Shown here piece by piece: positions 48,201-61,100 of a stretch of 64,000 nucleotides of DNA. Position numbers and translations under genes: made by a program. The stretch lies in the NCBI GenBank assembly GCA_037013685.1, contig CM072891.1, positions 3,326,501 to 3,390,500 of the forward strand, read 5' to 3'. Source of the DNA: Acridotheres tristis (taxonomy: Eukaryota > Chordata > Aves > Passeriformes > Sturnidae). The notes under the pieces are model-generated. The model was given only the letters and a program-made list of their open reading frames with translations. It did no database searches and was not told the origin of the DNA. Each line of letters opens with the position of its first letter. The first letter of the stretch is position 1.

Positions 48201-51200
48201 AGACTACTGTAGAACAGCCCCAAAATGCATCTGTATTGATATTGCAGATTTATTTACACAAAATATAGCTTATTCACTAGAAAAAATTTTGGACATAATC
48301 AACTTCTGAAGGTTTTAATGCTAAAGAAAACATTCGTAATGAGATTACATAATAAAAAAAGACAAGGGTAGACAATTAGAAGACTTCAGGTGTTTACCTA
48401 TCCCTATCTACAGAAGCTGTTACACATTAATTGACTGTACTTCTGAAGTAGTTCAGAATACTAACCAAGAACGACTTGGGTAGGAAGGAGGGGGGAAGCC
48501 ATACTCTGTGAAAAACACATGTTAGTTTTGCAATATTGACCTCAAATTAGTCTAAGAAAACATAAATGGAAAGTAGATCAAAATCTTGAGAAAAATTAAT
48601 TAACTTAATTATCTCAAAAGCTAAATGCCAAACTCCAGAAAAACAAAGACATAAAGATAGAATATTATCACAAAGGTCATTGGAGGGCAAAAGATTGACA
48701 TTACCTTACAATCTATCCATTTCTGTGTTAAAATCAAAACAAATCTAAAAACATTGACAATAAGGTAATTATCAGAAAGTGACCAATTACAGAAGAAAGA
48801 ATAGAATATGTGTAAAACAGTGACTTCAGTCAGAGCAGTACTCATGATTCCCTCAGGTAACTGTAGGTTTGAATGCACATGCACTTTAGACAAAAGGCCT
48901 GACAAGAACAAAGGCTGAGTCAACAGATCACAAAGATCTAATATTGTAAATTTAATATTAAATATATATATATATAGAATAATAAATATAAAAATTGATG
49001 GGTTTATCCCTAATGTTTACTAGCTGAAAGATATCTGCTACACAACCAACTTGAAGAAACATTTAATCAACTTTATTTTAACATTAACAGCTTTCCTCAG
49101 CAAAAGTAAAAATTACCACTGTTCAAAGCAAAATGTAGGAACTTATGGAAGAAACAGATCTAAAGCAATAAAGTATTAATAGTTAGCAGAAGACCTGTAA
49201 GAATAAAGATCCAAGACTGCAAGTCTAAGAAGGGATAACCACATTCAGTAAATATGTACCTAGAGCCTTGTTTTAACAAAAAATATTTCAAAAAGTTTAG
49301 CTCAAAAGAAACCCCTAAAACAACCTCATTCAAAGCTATCCAGGTTGTGATCTTGCCAGTATTCTGTTTTACTAAGTAGAAAGTCTTCCACAGTAGGATT
49401 AATATCCCATTGAGTATGCTACAGGAGGATATTAATTTCAGAAATAATTTGCTACTGCTACTGCTTGTTTGACTATTAAGTTTGCAGATTAGTCTGCTTT
49501 ATTTTCCTATTTCATTACTCTTTTCTGCATTCAAATTCATTTGCAAATGTAACCAAACACCAAAACAACTTTCACATGCTGCTGATGTTCGTGTTAACAA
49601 GTTAAAAGAAACTGCATATAATTTCATAATCAAGCATAGATTCTGTTTCTATACTGCATTTTGAAACTACATCCACTGTGTTACCTCACTTTAAGAGAAT
49701 TTTCCAGTTGAAAAAATTGAAACTGAGGTCTTTACAAGGTTGAGAAATGACAAGATTATATATTTTTTTTCAGTCAATGGTTGAAGAAAAGGGAAAATGC
49801 CACATTATTATATCCCAGTCTTTTTTGCTACTTGTACAAATTATTTTAATTTTAAAACCTGAATATTTTTTAGGGTTTTGTTGATATAATGTGCTTAAAT
49901 TCCATAAGAGAACAGGTCAATTTTAATTTCCAAACAGCATTTTTCAAAACACAAATAAATCATCTCACTTAAAAGAATTCCTGTTGTGAAACAAAGGCAT
50001 CGAAATACATATACAATATTAAACACATGACACAGATTTAAGGATATTATAATAGCAATTGTAATAGTTGCAGGGAATCTGCGAACTGCTTTATTAATGG
50101 ATCATTCATACGAACAAGTAGTTAATGTAATAAACTTACACTTCTTAATTTTAAAAAAGTCAGCTTTCTACTCCTTCTGAAGAGTTTATCCCAGTCACCT
50201 ACTTCACAATAAAATACACTGTTATCAGACACAGAAGAGTGAGAATTAGTCTTCTGTGTCCCTTCCTTTCCTTTCATCCTCCTTATAAGCTTTTGTTTCC
50301 ATACTGGTTATGAACAGCTATTAATGATCTCCAGCAAAGAGTACTAAACACTTGACACTCAATATCCACGTTCCTTTTCGAATAATGAATACACACATGA
50401 ATAATACACACATAAATAATATGGCAAATAATTGTTTAAATGTATCAAAAATCTTCATATTTTTTCAGTGTTTCTTGGACATTATGAAATGTACTGTATT
50501 CACCCAGCTCAGCTCATAAGTTGACAGACAAGTTCCCTCAGACTACATGTTTTCTGAGAAAATCTGCTTTCATCTTTTATGTGTGAATACTACACAATGG
50601 CAATGGTGTTGTTCTATTTTTTAATAAATTAAATATTCCAATTTATGGTTTGCAACAGTACAAATTCTATTTTGTCCCATAAAAAGAAATTCAAATAAAA
50701 TTAGTCATCAGATATTAATTTCTCTACAAAATATTTCTTATTGCTTTTTTATATAGCAGCTTGTAGACAAATACATTACTCATCTCTTTTGTGAAAGTAA
50801 GTACAGAAAAAATGTAGTGGTCCTCATATAGAAGCTTATATTTTGTAATATTCTGTTTTATTTCAAAACCCAGAATCATGTTCTAGAATAGATTTTCATG
50901 AACAGAAGTTATATGAAAACATTTAATCATGTATATACCATTTTACTAATTAAAGATGTATTCAATAAATACTCTTGCATGTATTATTCAAAAGATGCAG
51001 TATGTTTACCTTCACTGCACAAAGGTCAAATAGAGAAAGTAAAGCATCTTTTTTTGTCATTTTATTTTAATAAGCTCGTTAGTATTTAGCTAGAGTGCTG
51101 AGAAAAAATATAGATGTAGATGTTGATTTCCCCAGAAGCTGTTTGACATTACTTTCTTGCTTTAACCCCTTTTTCTTACCTTCATTTTCTTTCTTAAGTT

Positions 51201-52146
51201 AGAAGGAGAAGAACCTGTGGTTTGGAATTTTCTAGCAAACTCAAGCAAACTGCATTTGATCTAGATTTCATTCTGGTTTTCCCTTACCTGACATGCAATG
51301 GAATTACCAAGCAAAAAACCACATCTAAACAGACTCCTGATAAGATGGTCAGATTTCTGTTCTGCCAAGCAATCATTAAACTGACCCAAATGACAGGTGT
51401 CACAAACACATCAACTCTTGCTTTTAAAGCATATCTCTGGACCAAAATGGATGGAACAATTTAGCTAAGAGCAATTAATGAGAGCAGTAAGCAAATATCC
51501 AAGAAGTCCCTTAACGATAGATTCAGAGATCTCCAAATTCAGTAAAATTTTGCTACCCTACTCATTTTTATTTTCCTGAAGAGAAGCTGCTTCGAATTCA
51601 ACAGATATATTCGTTCTTGTCTTTCGTTAAGGAGTCACAAAACAAAATTGTTTCATTTGGATCAAAAACAATATTTAAAAAATTTTGGGAAGAGATTCTA
51701 AAGCCTTGGAGTGATTCCTTGAGTACAATTCTTATCTGAAATGTTGGAGATTTGTTCCAAATTCTGTCTTCTGCAAGGGAGGTGGGGATGTGGTCCATAA
51801 CACTTCAGATCTCTGAGATTCTCTCACATGTCTAGAGGGAAAATTTCATGTGATGCAGTGCTCTCAGAAAATTTATACTAATTCTGGTTTTTTTTTAATA
51901 CAAAGGCAAATGAAGATGTCTCACTCATTAAGGGAGTACATACAGATCAAATCTCTTGTATGTTCTTTTACTTATGTATACATCTAAGTTAAGCTGCCTC
52001 AAGCAGCCAGATACGGGGAGACTGAACTGGCAGGAAATTCTTTTTGGAACAGGATTCTGGGCAAAGATGAGAAGGATCTGAGACCTCATTCACAGCATAC
52101 ATTTAAATGCTCCTTTCTTTCTTAATGAGCATGCTAACATCCTTTC
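45236..52146. other. Unassigned non-coding DNA
   Basis: 6.9 kb without a recognised gene. The first part (about 45240-46000 and 46900-47450) is less AT-rich. It has a 101-codon plus frame at 45684-45989 and a 100-codon minus frame at 48621-48923, neither with a known motif. A (TA)7 run is at 48962-48975. Confidence 0.5.
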
Positions 52147-52171
52147 TTTTTTTTTTTTTTTTTTTTTTTTT
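52147..52171. repeat. T25 homopolymer
   Basis: Twenty-five uninterrupted T residues follow CATCCTTTC and precede CAGTTTTAC. This could be the poly(A) tail of a minus-strand retrocopy with its body to the right, but I recognise no body and find no target-site duplication. Confidence 0.95.
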
Positions 52172-53436
52172 CAGTTTTACAAATTCCTAGGAAAACTTGC
52201 ACACAACATTATCTCTACTTGGTAAATTCTGGTGTCTTCCTGAGAGGCAAGCTAAAATTTCCCAAAGTAGAATGGAATCTCCAAGTTCTACATTTCAGTT
52301 CCATGACATGACAGCATCTATTTAGCCTCAGTTGCTAAAAGGAAAAGGGTAAACACTCCCCAAAAAATAACACTACAAATTCAAATTCCATTTACTGCGT
52401 AGTCTTGATAATACCAGAAGCAACTGTTTGGCAATTTTCAGTAGATCTATCATTTATTATAATATTCTTGCCCAGTTCTAATATTAAGCAGTGCTATATT
52501 CTCAGGCTTGCACTTACTTCTTAGTATCTTGATCATCAATAATTACATGAAGGAGTGACAGTTTTACATGATATCCTGCATATCCAACTACAAGCTTTTA
52601 TGCAGTTTATACATAAATGCTTCTAAATCTAGCTGTTAACATTAAAGTCTTGTTTAATCACTCTTTATCTTTGTTCTAGCTTTCGTATAATATCATGCCA
52701 ATTATTTTTAAATATTGTTTAACAAGTTGTCTTCTGAATTCTATTTCAAACTGTTTAGTGTAGTTAATATACTGTGTCAAATATTTAACAGCATTCAGCC
52801 CATGGGGTCCTAATGATACCTGAGACCCTGAATGGGATATAGCCCAATATTAACAGCAATTGCTTATACACCTTTAAAAAATCCCTGCCTCCTGGCAGAT
52901 TCAGATTTGCTTTAGAGAAGCAAAGAGCCAGTTGAGTATTAAAGTAAGAATAGCTCTTTTCAGGAGGACATTAAGATAATGAGAAGACTGTTAAACTCAC
53001 CACAGTTCAAAATTATAGAAGGACAAAAATTTGAACTCGTTTCCAAAGCACCAGCTTTTGACTCACAATAAATATGCTTGAAAAGGGATTTACTGTATTG
53101 CAGTTAATCTTCTAAGTGCTATATTTGCTCATAAGGCAATCTGATAAAATTTATGATAAGAGGGTAGTAGTAGGTTAACTGAAGGGAAGACTTCAAATAT
53201 TAACACCCTGTATAAAAAAATCTGTGAGATCATAGGGAAGTGGAGAAAAATCATCAAATTAAATGAGTTATACCCAAGAATAATTTCTGATCAGAATTAC
53301 CATTGACGATTATCCTCCACATTCCAGGGTAATTTTGAGGGAAATAATGAGAGATCCGTTCAGAGATACCAAAAAAACCCTAGTATTTTCTTTTAAACAG
53401 TTTTCTTCTCGGATATTCTTGTTTCCACACAGCTTC
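52172..53436. other. Unassigned AT-rich non-coding DNA
   Basis: Nothing recognised up to the target duplication of the LTR at 53437. Confidence 0.6.
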
Positions 53437-53441
53437 AAAGT
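53437..53441 (+). repeat. Target-site duplication AAAGT, left copy
   Basis: Identical to 53993-53997 on the other side of the LTR. Five bases is the duplication length usual for ERVL-type insertions. Confidence 0.85.
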
Positions 53442-53702
53442 TGTGCTGTATTTGGGCTGGGGTAGGGTTAACTTTCTTTAGAGTAGCTAGTACAGATTTT
53501 GGCTGAACACAGGGTTGATAATAGAGAGATGTTTTGTTATTGCTGAGCAGGGCTTGCACAGAGCCAAGGCTGTGGCTGCTTCTCGTACTGCCAGGCTGAT
53601 GAGGAGACTGAGAGTGCATGGGAGGATGAGAGGAAACACAGCTGGGACAGGTGACCCCAACTGACCAAAGGGACATTCCAGACCAGATGACATTATGTTC
53701 AG

Positions 53703-53710
53703 TATATAAA
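53703..53710 (+). promoter_or_regulatory. LTR TATA box (copy 2)
   Basis: TATATAAA stands just before the GTGGGGGGAAGAAGG block, the usual TATA position in this LTR family. The equivalent site in copy 1 has been lost. Activity is unknown. Confidence 0.65.
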
Positions 53711-53893
53711 GTGGGGGGAAGAAGGAAGAAAGGGGAGAGATTTGGACTGATGGTGTTTGTCTTCCCAAGTAATCATAACGTGTCATGGGTTCCTGCTCTC
53801 CTGGAGATGGCTCAACATCTGCCTGCCCATGGGAAGCACTGAATTAATTATTTGTTTTTCTTTGTTTATGTGTGCAAGGTTTTTGCATTCTCT

Positions 53894-53899
53894 ATTAAA
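53894..53899 (+). promoter_or_regulatory. LTR poly(A) signal ATTAAA (copy 2)
   Basis: Same TCTATTAAACTGTC context as copy 1, about 190 bp downstream of the TATA box. Confidence 0.6.
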
Positions 53900-53992
53900 C
53901 TGTCTTCATCTCAACCCACAAGTTTTCCAGTTTTCGGGAATGAGGACACAGCCGTGTGGGGCTTGATTGCCAGATGGGGCAAAACCACGACA

Positions 53993-53997
53993 AAAGT
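53993..53997 (+). repeat. Target-site duplication AAAGT, right copy
   Basis: Directly follows the terminal ACGACA of the LTR and repeats 53437-53441 exactly. Confidence 0.85.
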
Positions 53998-54749
53998 AAT
54001 AAAAGAATCATTGTCAGAAACAGAGAGCTATATTGGATGTATTAGAAAACCTTGTTCAAGAGGATTCAAGTTCAGTAAGTTAATTGAAATCAATACAGAT
54101 TCAGTTTTCTACCAGAAATGAGCCCTATGTGGACAATTATGAAATTAAGTAAAATTAATCCCTTGTCTTCTGGAGCTACTGTTAATTGGGATCAAAGTTT
54201 GACCTATTGTCCAACAAGGAACTTTTCTATAAAATCTTTATTAAAATGCATTGCTAAATCAGTAATACAGTTTAAAAACCAGCAGTATTAATGGAATAAA
54301 TAGGATCATTAGTTAACGAATGGACAAACTCATCTCATTTGAAATTTGACTTTATCACCTACCAGTGGTACTTGATACATATCCTGTAAATACACAAACA
54401 CATTGGGGTTTTTTGCTTCTGTAATATATACAAAGCATTACATGATAGTAACTGCATTAATGATGGTTTTATCACTTGATAATCTTGCACTTTTAATGAG
54501 ATTTTGTGCTTATTAATGTTGCCTGTAGAAATTTTTCAGTGAAAAGAATATCTCACAATAATTCAATATAAAAGAGCAGGATTTTTCAAGGATTGTCCAT
54601 TTAAAACATAGCACCAGGTTTTTATTAATGTCTTCAATAGAGAGCTCAGTAAAGAAACCCAAACTGCTACACTGTTTTTGCATTAAAATAAACCTTCTAC
54701 AGACAATACAAAATACATTTCATACCAGTAGAAAAACTTGGTTCAGAGA
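53998..54749. other. Unassigned AT-rich non-coding DNA
   Basis: No recognised feature between the LTR and the CpG-containing block that follows. Confidence 0.55.
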
Positions 54750-55140
54750 CTTAACAAAAGCTTTCCTGCATGAGTACTATTATGTTTGAATGGTAATCGT
54801 ACACAGCTAGTGTTTTCTTAATGTCCTGGGGAGCCTGATCATTGTAAATTACCTGTGACATCTCATTAATCCTCTTTTTCCTCACAAACGCATAATTAAT
54901 GGTAACATTGACAATAATACACAAATTAGCTAAGTGACGCTTTATGGTGTTGGTTTTGATTAACGTCAGGAACCCAAAAATGACATTAATGTAATGCAGA
55001 TCCCAAAAGGCAACCCGCACTTTGACCTCAGACATACATTTTGTTTGCACCATCACAAAGATTAATCCTTCCCTGGATGAAGACAAGACAAAACTCTGGC
55101 CACTGGCATTGCGTGCTGGGCTGTCGCTGAAAAACAAACT
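54750..55140. other. Candidate conserved non-coding element with a 128-codon open frame on the minus strand
   Basis: This block holds at least seven CpGs in about 390 bp, against a sparse background, and no simple repeats. It has several transcription-factor-like words: CATAATTAATGG (homeodomain type, about 54890), TGATTAACGTCA (about 54957), TTTGACCTCA (nuclear-receptor half-site type, 55020) and GATTAATCC (55060). The minus strand is open from 55137 to 54751 (128 codons). The product has two hydrophobic stretches but no family I recognise, and no splice or promoter context supports translation. A frame of this length is near what chance gives in a window this size. I favour a regulatory element over a gene. 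Confidence 0.35.
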
Positions 55141-58100
55141 GCCTCAATTGCATTTGTTTAAGAAGGAAATCTTAATGCATAGAAAACAACGGCTTAGTGT
55201 CATTTCCTATTGTCTTGTTAGGACAAAGATAAATGAGCTACTGTCATGATTTAGATCAACTGCTTCTCTGCTAACTTCTATTATTTGCTTATTTATGGAC
55301 TAGTGTTTAATTAAAAGCATACCTAGATACAGAACTGCACAATAAATTAAAAATGCTTTTTTACTTAATATGTGCTTATTTAGGAGACCAACTTGTGTTT
55401 AAACTCTTCATGTGATGTAAAGATACAATACTGATGTTATAGGTACAAACAGGTCATGGAAGACGACAAAAATGAAGCAATAGCTAGCTTGAACCAACAG
55501 GATCACAGGTAATAACAATTTATCCCACTAAGTTTAAAAAAAAAAAAAAGACCAAGCCTTTGCAAAATATATATTTATTGTTTCAGAAGATATATTTATA
55601 TATATATGTATAACTGGAGATATGCGGCTCAAAACAGTCAAAACAGACTCGTTTCCCAGTTTAAAAGCACTGTTTGCAACTACCTCACCGCCTTAGCAAC
55701 TAGGGTTAATTATAATTATACATATGCAGATATTCCTTTCAATTATTTAATAAAATTTACCTTACAGAATGCACAAAAACACACAAAAAAAGGCTGCTAC
55801 TATTTTGACATAACATAAGCACAACAGTCTAGATTTCCTCTAAAAAGGGTATTTTCTCATCACTTTCCTCCTTATCTGTAAAAAGCAATGACTGATTTAG
55901 TGAGAGTTAACATTTTTACTTGCATCAGATTTTGTAAGTAAAAAAACCATAACCAGACTCCCCTAAAAAGTGTGGTACGCTTTATATTTCCCATTGCAAT
56001 AAAATACAATTTTGTCTTCAATTAATATGACAGTTTTCTTTAATATCTCCAGTAATGTACTGGTTCATTAATATGGGCAGATGAATAAGTGTAGGTTAAT
56101 CTTGAACATTCCAGGAAGGAGGAAGCAAAAAATTACACAATAAAATAAATCGCAAAAATATTTCAATACCAAAAATATTAACAGAAAATTCCAGTTCACA
56201 ACTGAATGATAAAAGATGTACTTACTTGTAGAGAAAACTTTTCAAACACCTTTAATGTTCTGATTATAATAATAACTATATAATTAACATATGGATTTTC
56301 AGCCTTTTAGCTTTCAAATGTCTTATCAGCTGATCTTAACTGCTGTACTTAAACTGCAAGGGATATTTGAAATAACTTGTGTAGCTTGTCAACACAATTT
56401 TTGAGTTTCATTTCTCATTAGTATACATTTTAAAGTTTGGGTTTTTGTTTTGTTGTTTTGTTGGCTTTTTTTCTTTTTTTCAAAACATACTAAACTTTCT
56501 CTAACTCACAAATACATTTTAGAACACTGTGGAATTTGAGGGGCAAAAGGGAATCCCATAGAGGCCATATATTTACTCTAACTAACCAAGACATAAATCC
56601 AGATTACTGCAATAAATTATTTCTATTATTTGAACAGAGTAAGTACAGTATCACATTTGAAAGACATTTGAGTTTAATTCATATCTTAAAATTGACAAAG
56701 ATAGACAATCTCAGCTACACCAACTGAAATGTACTGATGAATATGGGATATACAAGCTAGACCCAGGAGCAGAGACAAATCTGTTCTTTATGTCATCATC
56801 ATGGCATAAGGTCATTCAAAATGTAATTGTACTTCTTTGTAAAACATAAAAAATTGTCTGGTTGGAGCTGCAAATTTTAAATGGCTTTGTCTGTGCAGTA
56901 ATTCTTCATCAGCTAGTATGAACCTAGTAATTCTTTGTTTCATACGCAATTTGCTGGCTGACTACAGTAACCATTTGCTACTTTTACTTTGCTGACTTAA
57001 TATTCAGGCAGATACAAGGAAAACCTCCTAAAGATACATCTGGAAAGAAAACAGCCCACTTTTAACCCTTCCAAGTTATCTCACTTTCCTCTTCATCATA
57101 GATAATGAATAATATTAACCTATTAGCCTGTACCATTTTATTCTTTCGATTCCATGCTGGCCTTGTAGAAAGCAATCTGTCAAGAGATACATTTATAGAA
57201 ATTATTCGTTTCAACGTTTAAGTGCTGCATATTGACTTTTAATATTTAAAAATGGTTACAGCAAATTTATTTTTAAAAACCTATAGAATTTTGTGCATAT
57301 GTGTTTCATGTGAAACGAAGTCAGTGTGAAAGGAAATATAATTTTCTCACAATTTGCCTTACATTAGTACTTCAGCAGTTTCAAAAAAATCTTATTCTAA
57401 AACCTAATCTTATCAGAGTTGTCTGTATATCTAAAATTCCTGTCTGTTGATCATATCTTGAAATTCAAGATCTACTTGAATTCTGTGGCTGAGTTATATC
57501 TATGGTTCAGGCATTTCCTTATTCCACAGTTTTACACTAACCTGATTAATAGGACAGGTCCAGAAGGCAGTGTCAGTTTAGGTTTCCTTTATAGTTTAAC
57601 ATCATCAAAATATTTCCATAAATATGAAAGAACACATAAAACAGTTAAATATAGATTCAGTTTTATCTTCTCAATATTCTGCAATTCAGATAAATATGAT
57701 TCATTTAAAAAATATGCAAAAGCTATCGTGTTAAACACACACACAGAGGCACTTTTCCCCAGATGGATTTAACATAGACGTCTATAACTCTATTTCATTA
57801 TAGAACACAACCATGTATTTTCAGAAAAGATACTATGAATTCTATATGCCCTTTTATATACACACCTTATTCACAGAAAAATGGTTTTCAGAAAACATAA
57901 CATTCTAGATTTCAAGAACTTAATACTTATTTCACCACCACAAACGTTTCTTGCAATGATGGAAGAAAATAATTACCATTTTAGATATGTCAACATTTAC
58001 CTGTTGCTCTCTGAAATACTGCACGGTGACAACATGCTTAGTTATTTAACCTAACTGTGAATTGAGCAATTATTTATACAAACATTCTTCACATTTTCAT

Positions 58101-61100
58101 CTGCAGGTGTTTCAATTTTTTTTCTAAATACTAATAAAAGATTAACATAAAATCCAAACAACATGATGCATATGTACATGGATTTGGGTGGTTTTCCCCC
58201 ATTTTTTGGAAGAGAGGTAACAATCCTACTGAGACTGTACTTTATGAACGACTTTAATGAGATTTCTGACTATATATTTTTACCAAGAATGTCAAATAAG
58301 CTTCAAAAGCAAAAGTAAACTGTAATGCAAGTGACACATACTAAAAATAACCCTATAAATCTGTTCATTCTGTTTAGATAGTCTCCTAAGCAGTAAAATG
58401 CGAGACTGCTTAGCTTTATTAGATGTTACAGAGAAAACTAATTTTGGGGAAGTAGGCCACTGATAGTCTTACACTGCTCTAGTGCAATACAGTGAAGACA
58501 TCTATTTTTAATCTTCTGTAGTATCTTAGTAATAATTAGGCAAAACGTTTTTCAGGGGATTTTTTAGAGCCATGAACATACAAACTCTAAATAAAACAGA
58601 TATAGATAATTGTATATTTTAAGCTAAGGTTATGAACAAGCTATGTTTTGCTAAAAACAAAGCTACACATCTCAAAGGAAAATTTACAATTCATTTTAGC
58701 CTGTCAAAGCAGTTTGTGTTTCCTACAAACAGCAGCTATATCTTAATATAAATCTGCTTACTGAAGGATTTTTGTAAAAAAGTAACAGAAAACTTTGTGA
58801 AAACAGAAGCTGTAAAAGTTTTATGCTTCAATTTAAGGAAAAAAAAATCAAAGAGGGAATTTGGAAAGCTGCACTGGATCATATGAAAAAGTACAAATAA
58901 AGGGAAACATATTTTAAACCTTCTTGTATAATCTGAGAGCTTTAAAATATCTTTTTTTCTACATCCGAAAAATGATAGTAAGCAGAATGTTACCATTGGT
59001 TGCAATTTTTTGTATTTGTGCCCAAAGCGACAGCACTCCAGGGCTTTGTTTTGGGATATCTTAATTAAACCTAAGGATGGATAAACAGATCTACACAGAA
59101 TTGCACTATGACTACTGAAGACAGACAAGGCTCAAAATCTAGCACCAAGCCTTCTAGTCTTTTCAAGAGTATAAATTGTAAAAATTGCCATAGTACGTTC
59201 CTCTTATTTTTTATACCAAGGCATACAGCATACAATGAACCATTTTAAGAAAATATGATGGCTGAAGGGTTTCTGCCTTTGCTTCAGTTCAAGATAAAAG
59301 TGTAAAACAGCAGTTTTAGTGCGGTAGTTATTACAACCATAATACTCTAGTAGACAGTGCCAAGAAGTCATTAATGCAATATATATCTCTTTGATTCCTA
59401 AAATGCCGAGTTAATGGGCCAAATTTCACAATACCTTGTACTTGCAGTGCCGTCATTTTTTATAGCTATCAACTAAAAATAGTATGGCAGATATTAAACA
59501 GACATTTCTTGTACTGACCTCGATTTTGTTAATCTTATAGAAAGCTAAAAAAACTCCAAAAACCCAGCTTAAAGAGGTTCTCATTCTTTTAATTTTGAAT
59601 GTATGTGTCTGTGTATGTGTGTGTATCTACAATTTTTGAATATATCAACATAGGTTTTTGCACCTTCATTCAAAATGTATTTGGTTACACTAAATCAATC
59701 ATCAATCAACTTGTTCAGGTTTTCCAAATCTGGGGAAGATCGTAATTCCTAAGTTAAATATGACTTACTCATAAAATATTACATATAACTGTCTGTATCA
59801 TCCAGTCTTTTCCTACATATATATACATATATAAATTCAGATAAAGAAATGTTCTTATATTTAGAGTAAAATGAAATCTATGATCAGCAAGGGAGAACTA
59901 ATCACTGAAGCTCATAACAGCAGGGTCTGTAGTAGTTTGCTTCTGGTTGCATACAAAATAAAAAAATTTTTAAAACCCCAAACAAACAAAACAAAGAGCT
60001 GAGCATACCCAGATCAAAAACTAGGTTAAATTGAGAAAATTTATGTGACTTTTACTGTGAAGAAAGAAAATGTACACAAATACACCCACAAGAAAGAACA
60101 GGCAACTATGCATTTAAGAACAAGAAACCTATCAAATGTGTATATCTACACAGAACATATGGAAAAATTAAGAAGTCCATTTTCAATAGCTACTAGTTGA
60201 GATAGCTACTAATGTTATACTTCTCTGTAATATATTAATATTTTATGTAAAAATGGCACTGTAGTGTATATTAAATTTACTAACAGTCTAATGGAAATGC
60301 AGTGTGAGTTTAAAGGGAGAAAATAAAAAGAATAGCTAGAATGCATGCTCCCACTAAGACTACTGACAATAATTCTCTAACCTCTCACAAATTACATTTT
60401 AGCTACTGTAGGGTATGTATAGGCTCGTCACAACTAATAACATTTTTCTTTCATCAGGTTTGTGTTAACATTCTGCAAATCTGAAATGTTTACTGTAACA
60501 AAGTAATGCATTATATAGATAGCATATGGTTGCTGGCTTTGTTTATATCATTTTTAAATATCTGAAAGGACCGGTTGGGCTAAAGAGCAATGTTATTGCT
60601 TCCACAGTCAGTTGATGGGTTGTTTAATAGTATTTTAAATGTTTGTTAATGATAGTCTCAGGGAAACAGAAAAGCACAGAAGCAATGCAGAATGGCAATA
60701 CCACAATAGTTACAAAGATTAAAATGCCACTAGGGGACAGTAGAAAGTCACAAAATGAGGTTCTGCTGAAGAAACCAGAACAAAAGGCCTTTCTTTGTCA
60801 AAAAAGAAATCACAAATACGCATTTCTAAATAAAAATCATTTCACATGTGGGGGTTTTAAAATTCTGCATCTAATAGCAATGCAGAAACTGGGAGACACT
60901 TGCACGAGTCTATTTTTAGGTCTTTTATATTTATATCCATGTATTTTAAAATATGCAGTACTTTCCCTTTAACAAGAATAAATTCATGTGTGAAAGAATT
61001 TATTTGCAGTACTTTTACAGTACTGTGATGTTCTTAAACTCCAAAATGTATTCACCATTACACATTAATGAAAACATACAAACTGACCTTTGTAATACTG

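Larger units (their letters stand above)
53442..53992 (+). mobile_element. Solo LTR of an avian ERVL-type endogenous retrovirus (copy 2)
   Basis: 551 bp from TGTGCTGTATTTGGGCTGGG to CAAAACCACGACA, flanked by perfect AAAGT duplications. It shares order and wording with copy 1 at 22418-23016: CCAACTGACCAAAGGGACAT, GGGGGGAAGAAGGA, CTTCCCAAGTAATC and GCCCATGGGAAGCACTGAAT. TATATAAA at 53703-53710 is an intact TATA box and ATTAAA at 53894-53899 the likely poly(A) signal, so the promoter core is better kept than in copy 1. A block of about 40-50 bp near the 3' end, present in copy 1, is missing. No internal viral sequence remains. Frames on both strands (53380-53966) are shadows. Confidence 0.95.

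Noticed and set aside
52130..52300. T25 as the poly(A) tail of a minus-strand processed pseudogene
   Set aside because: Sequence to the right does not read as a known mRNA 3' end and no target-site duplication was found.
57419..57772. 117-codon plus-strand open frame
   Set aside because: No family signature, no start or splice context, and length within chance expectation.
58736..59128. 130-codon minus-strand open frame, the longest in the window
   Set aside because: Composition follows the AT-rich DNA (Phe, Lys, Ser, Ile), there is no known domain, and one or two frames of this length are expected by chance in 64 kb read in six frames.
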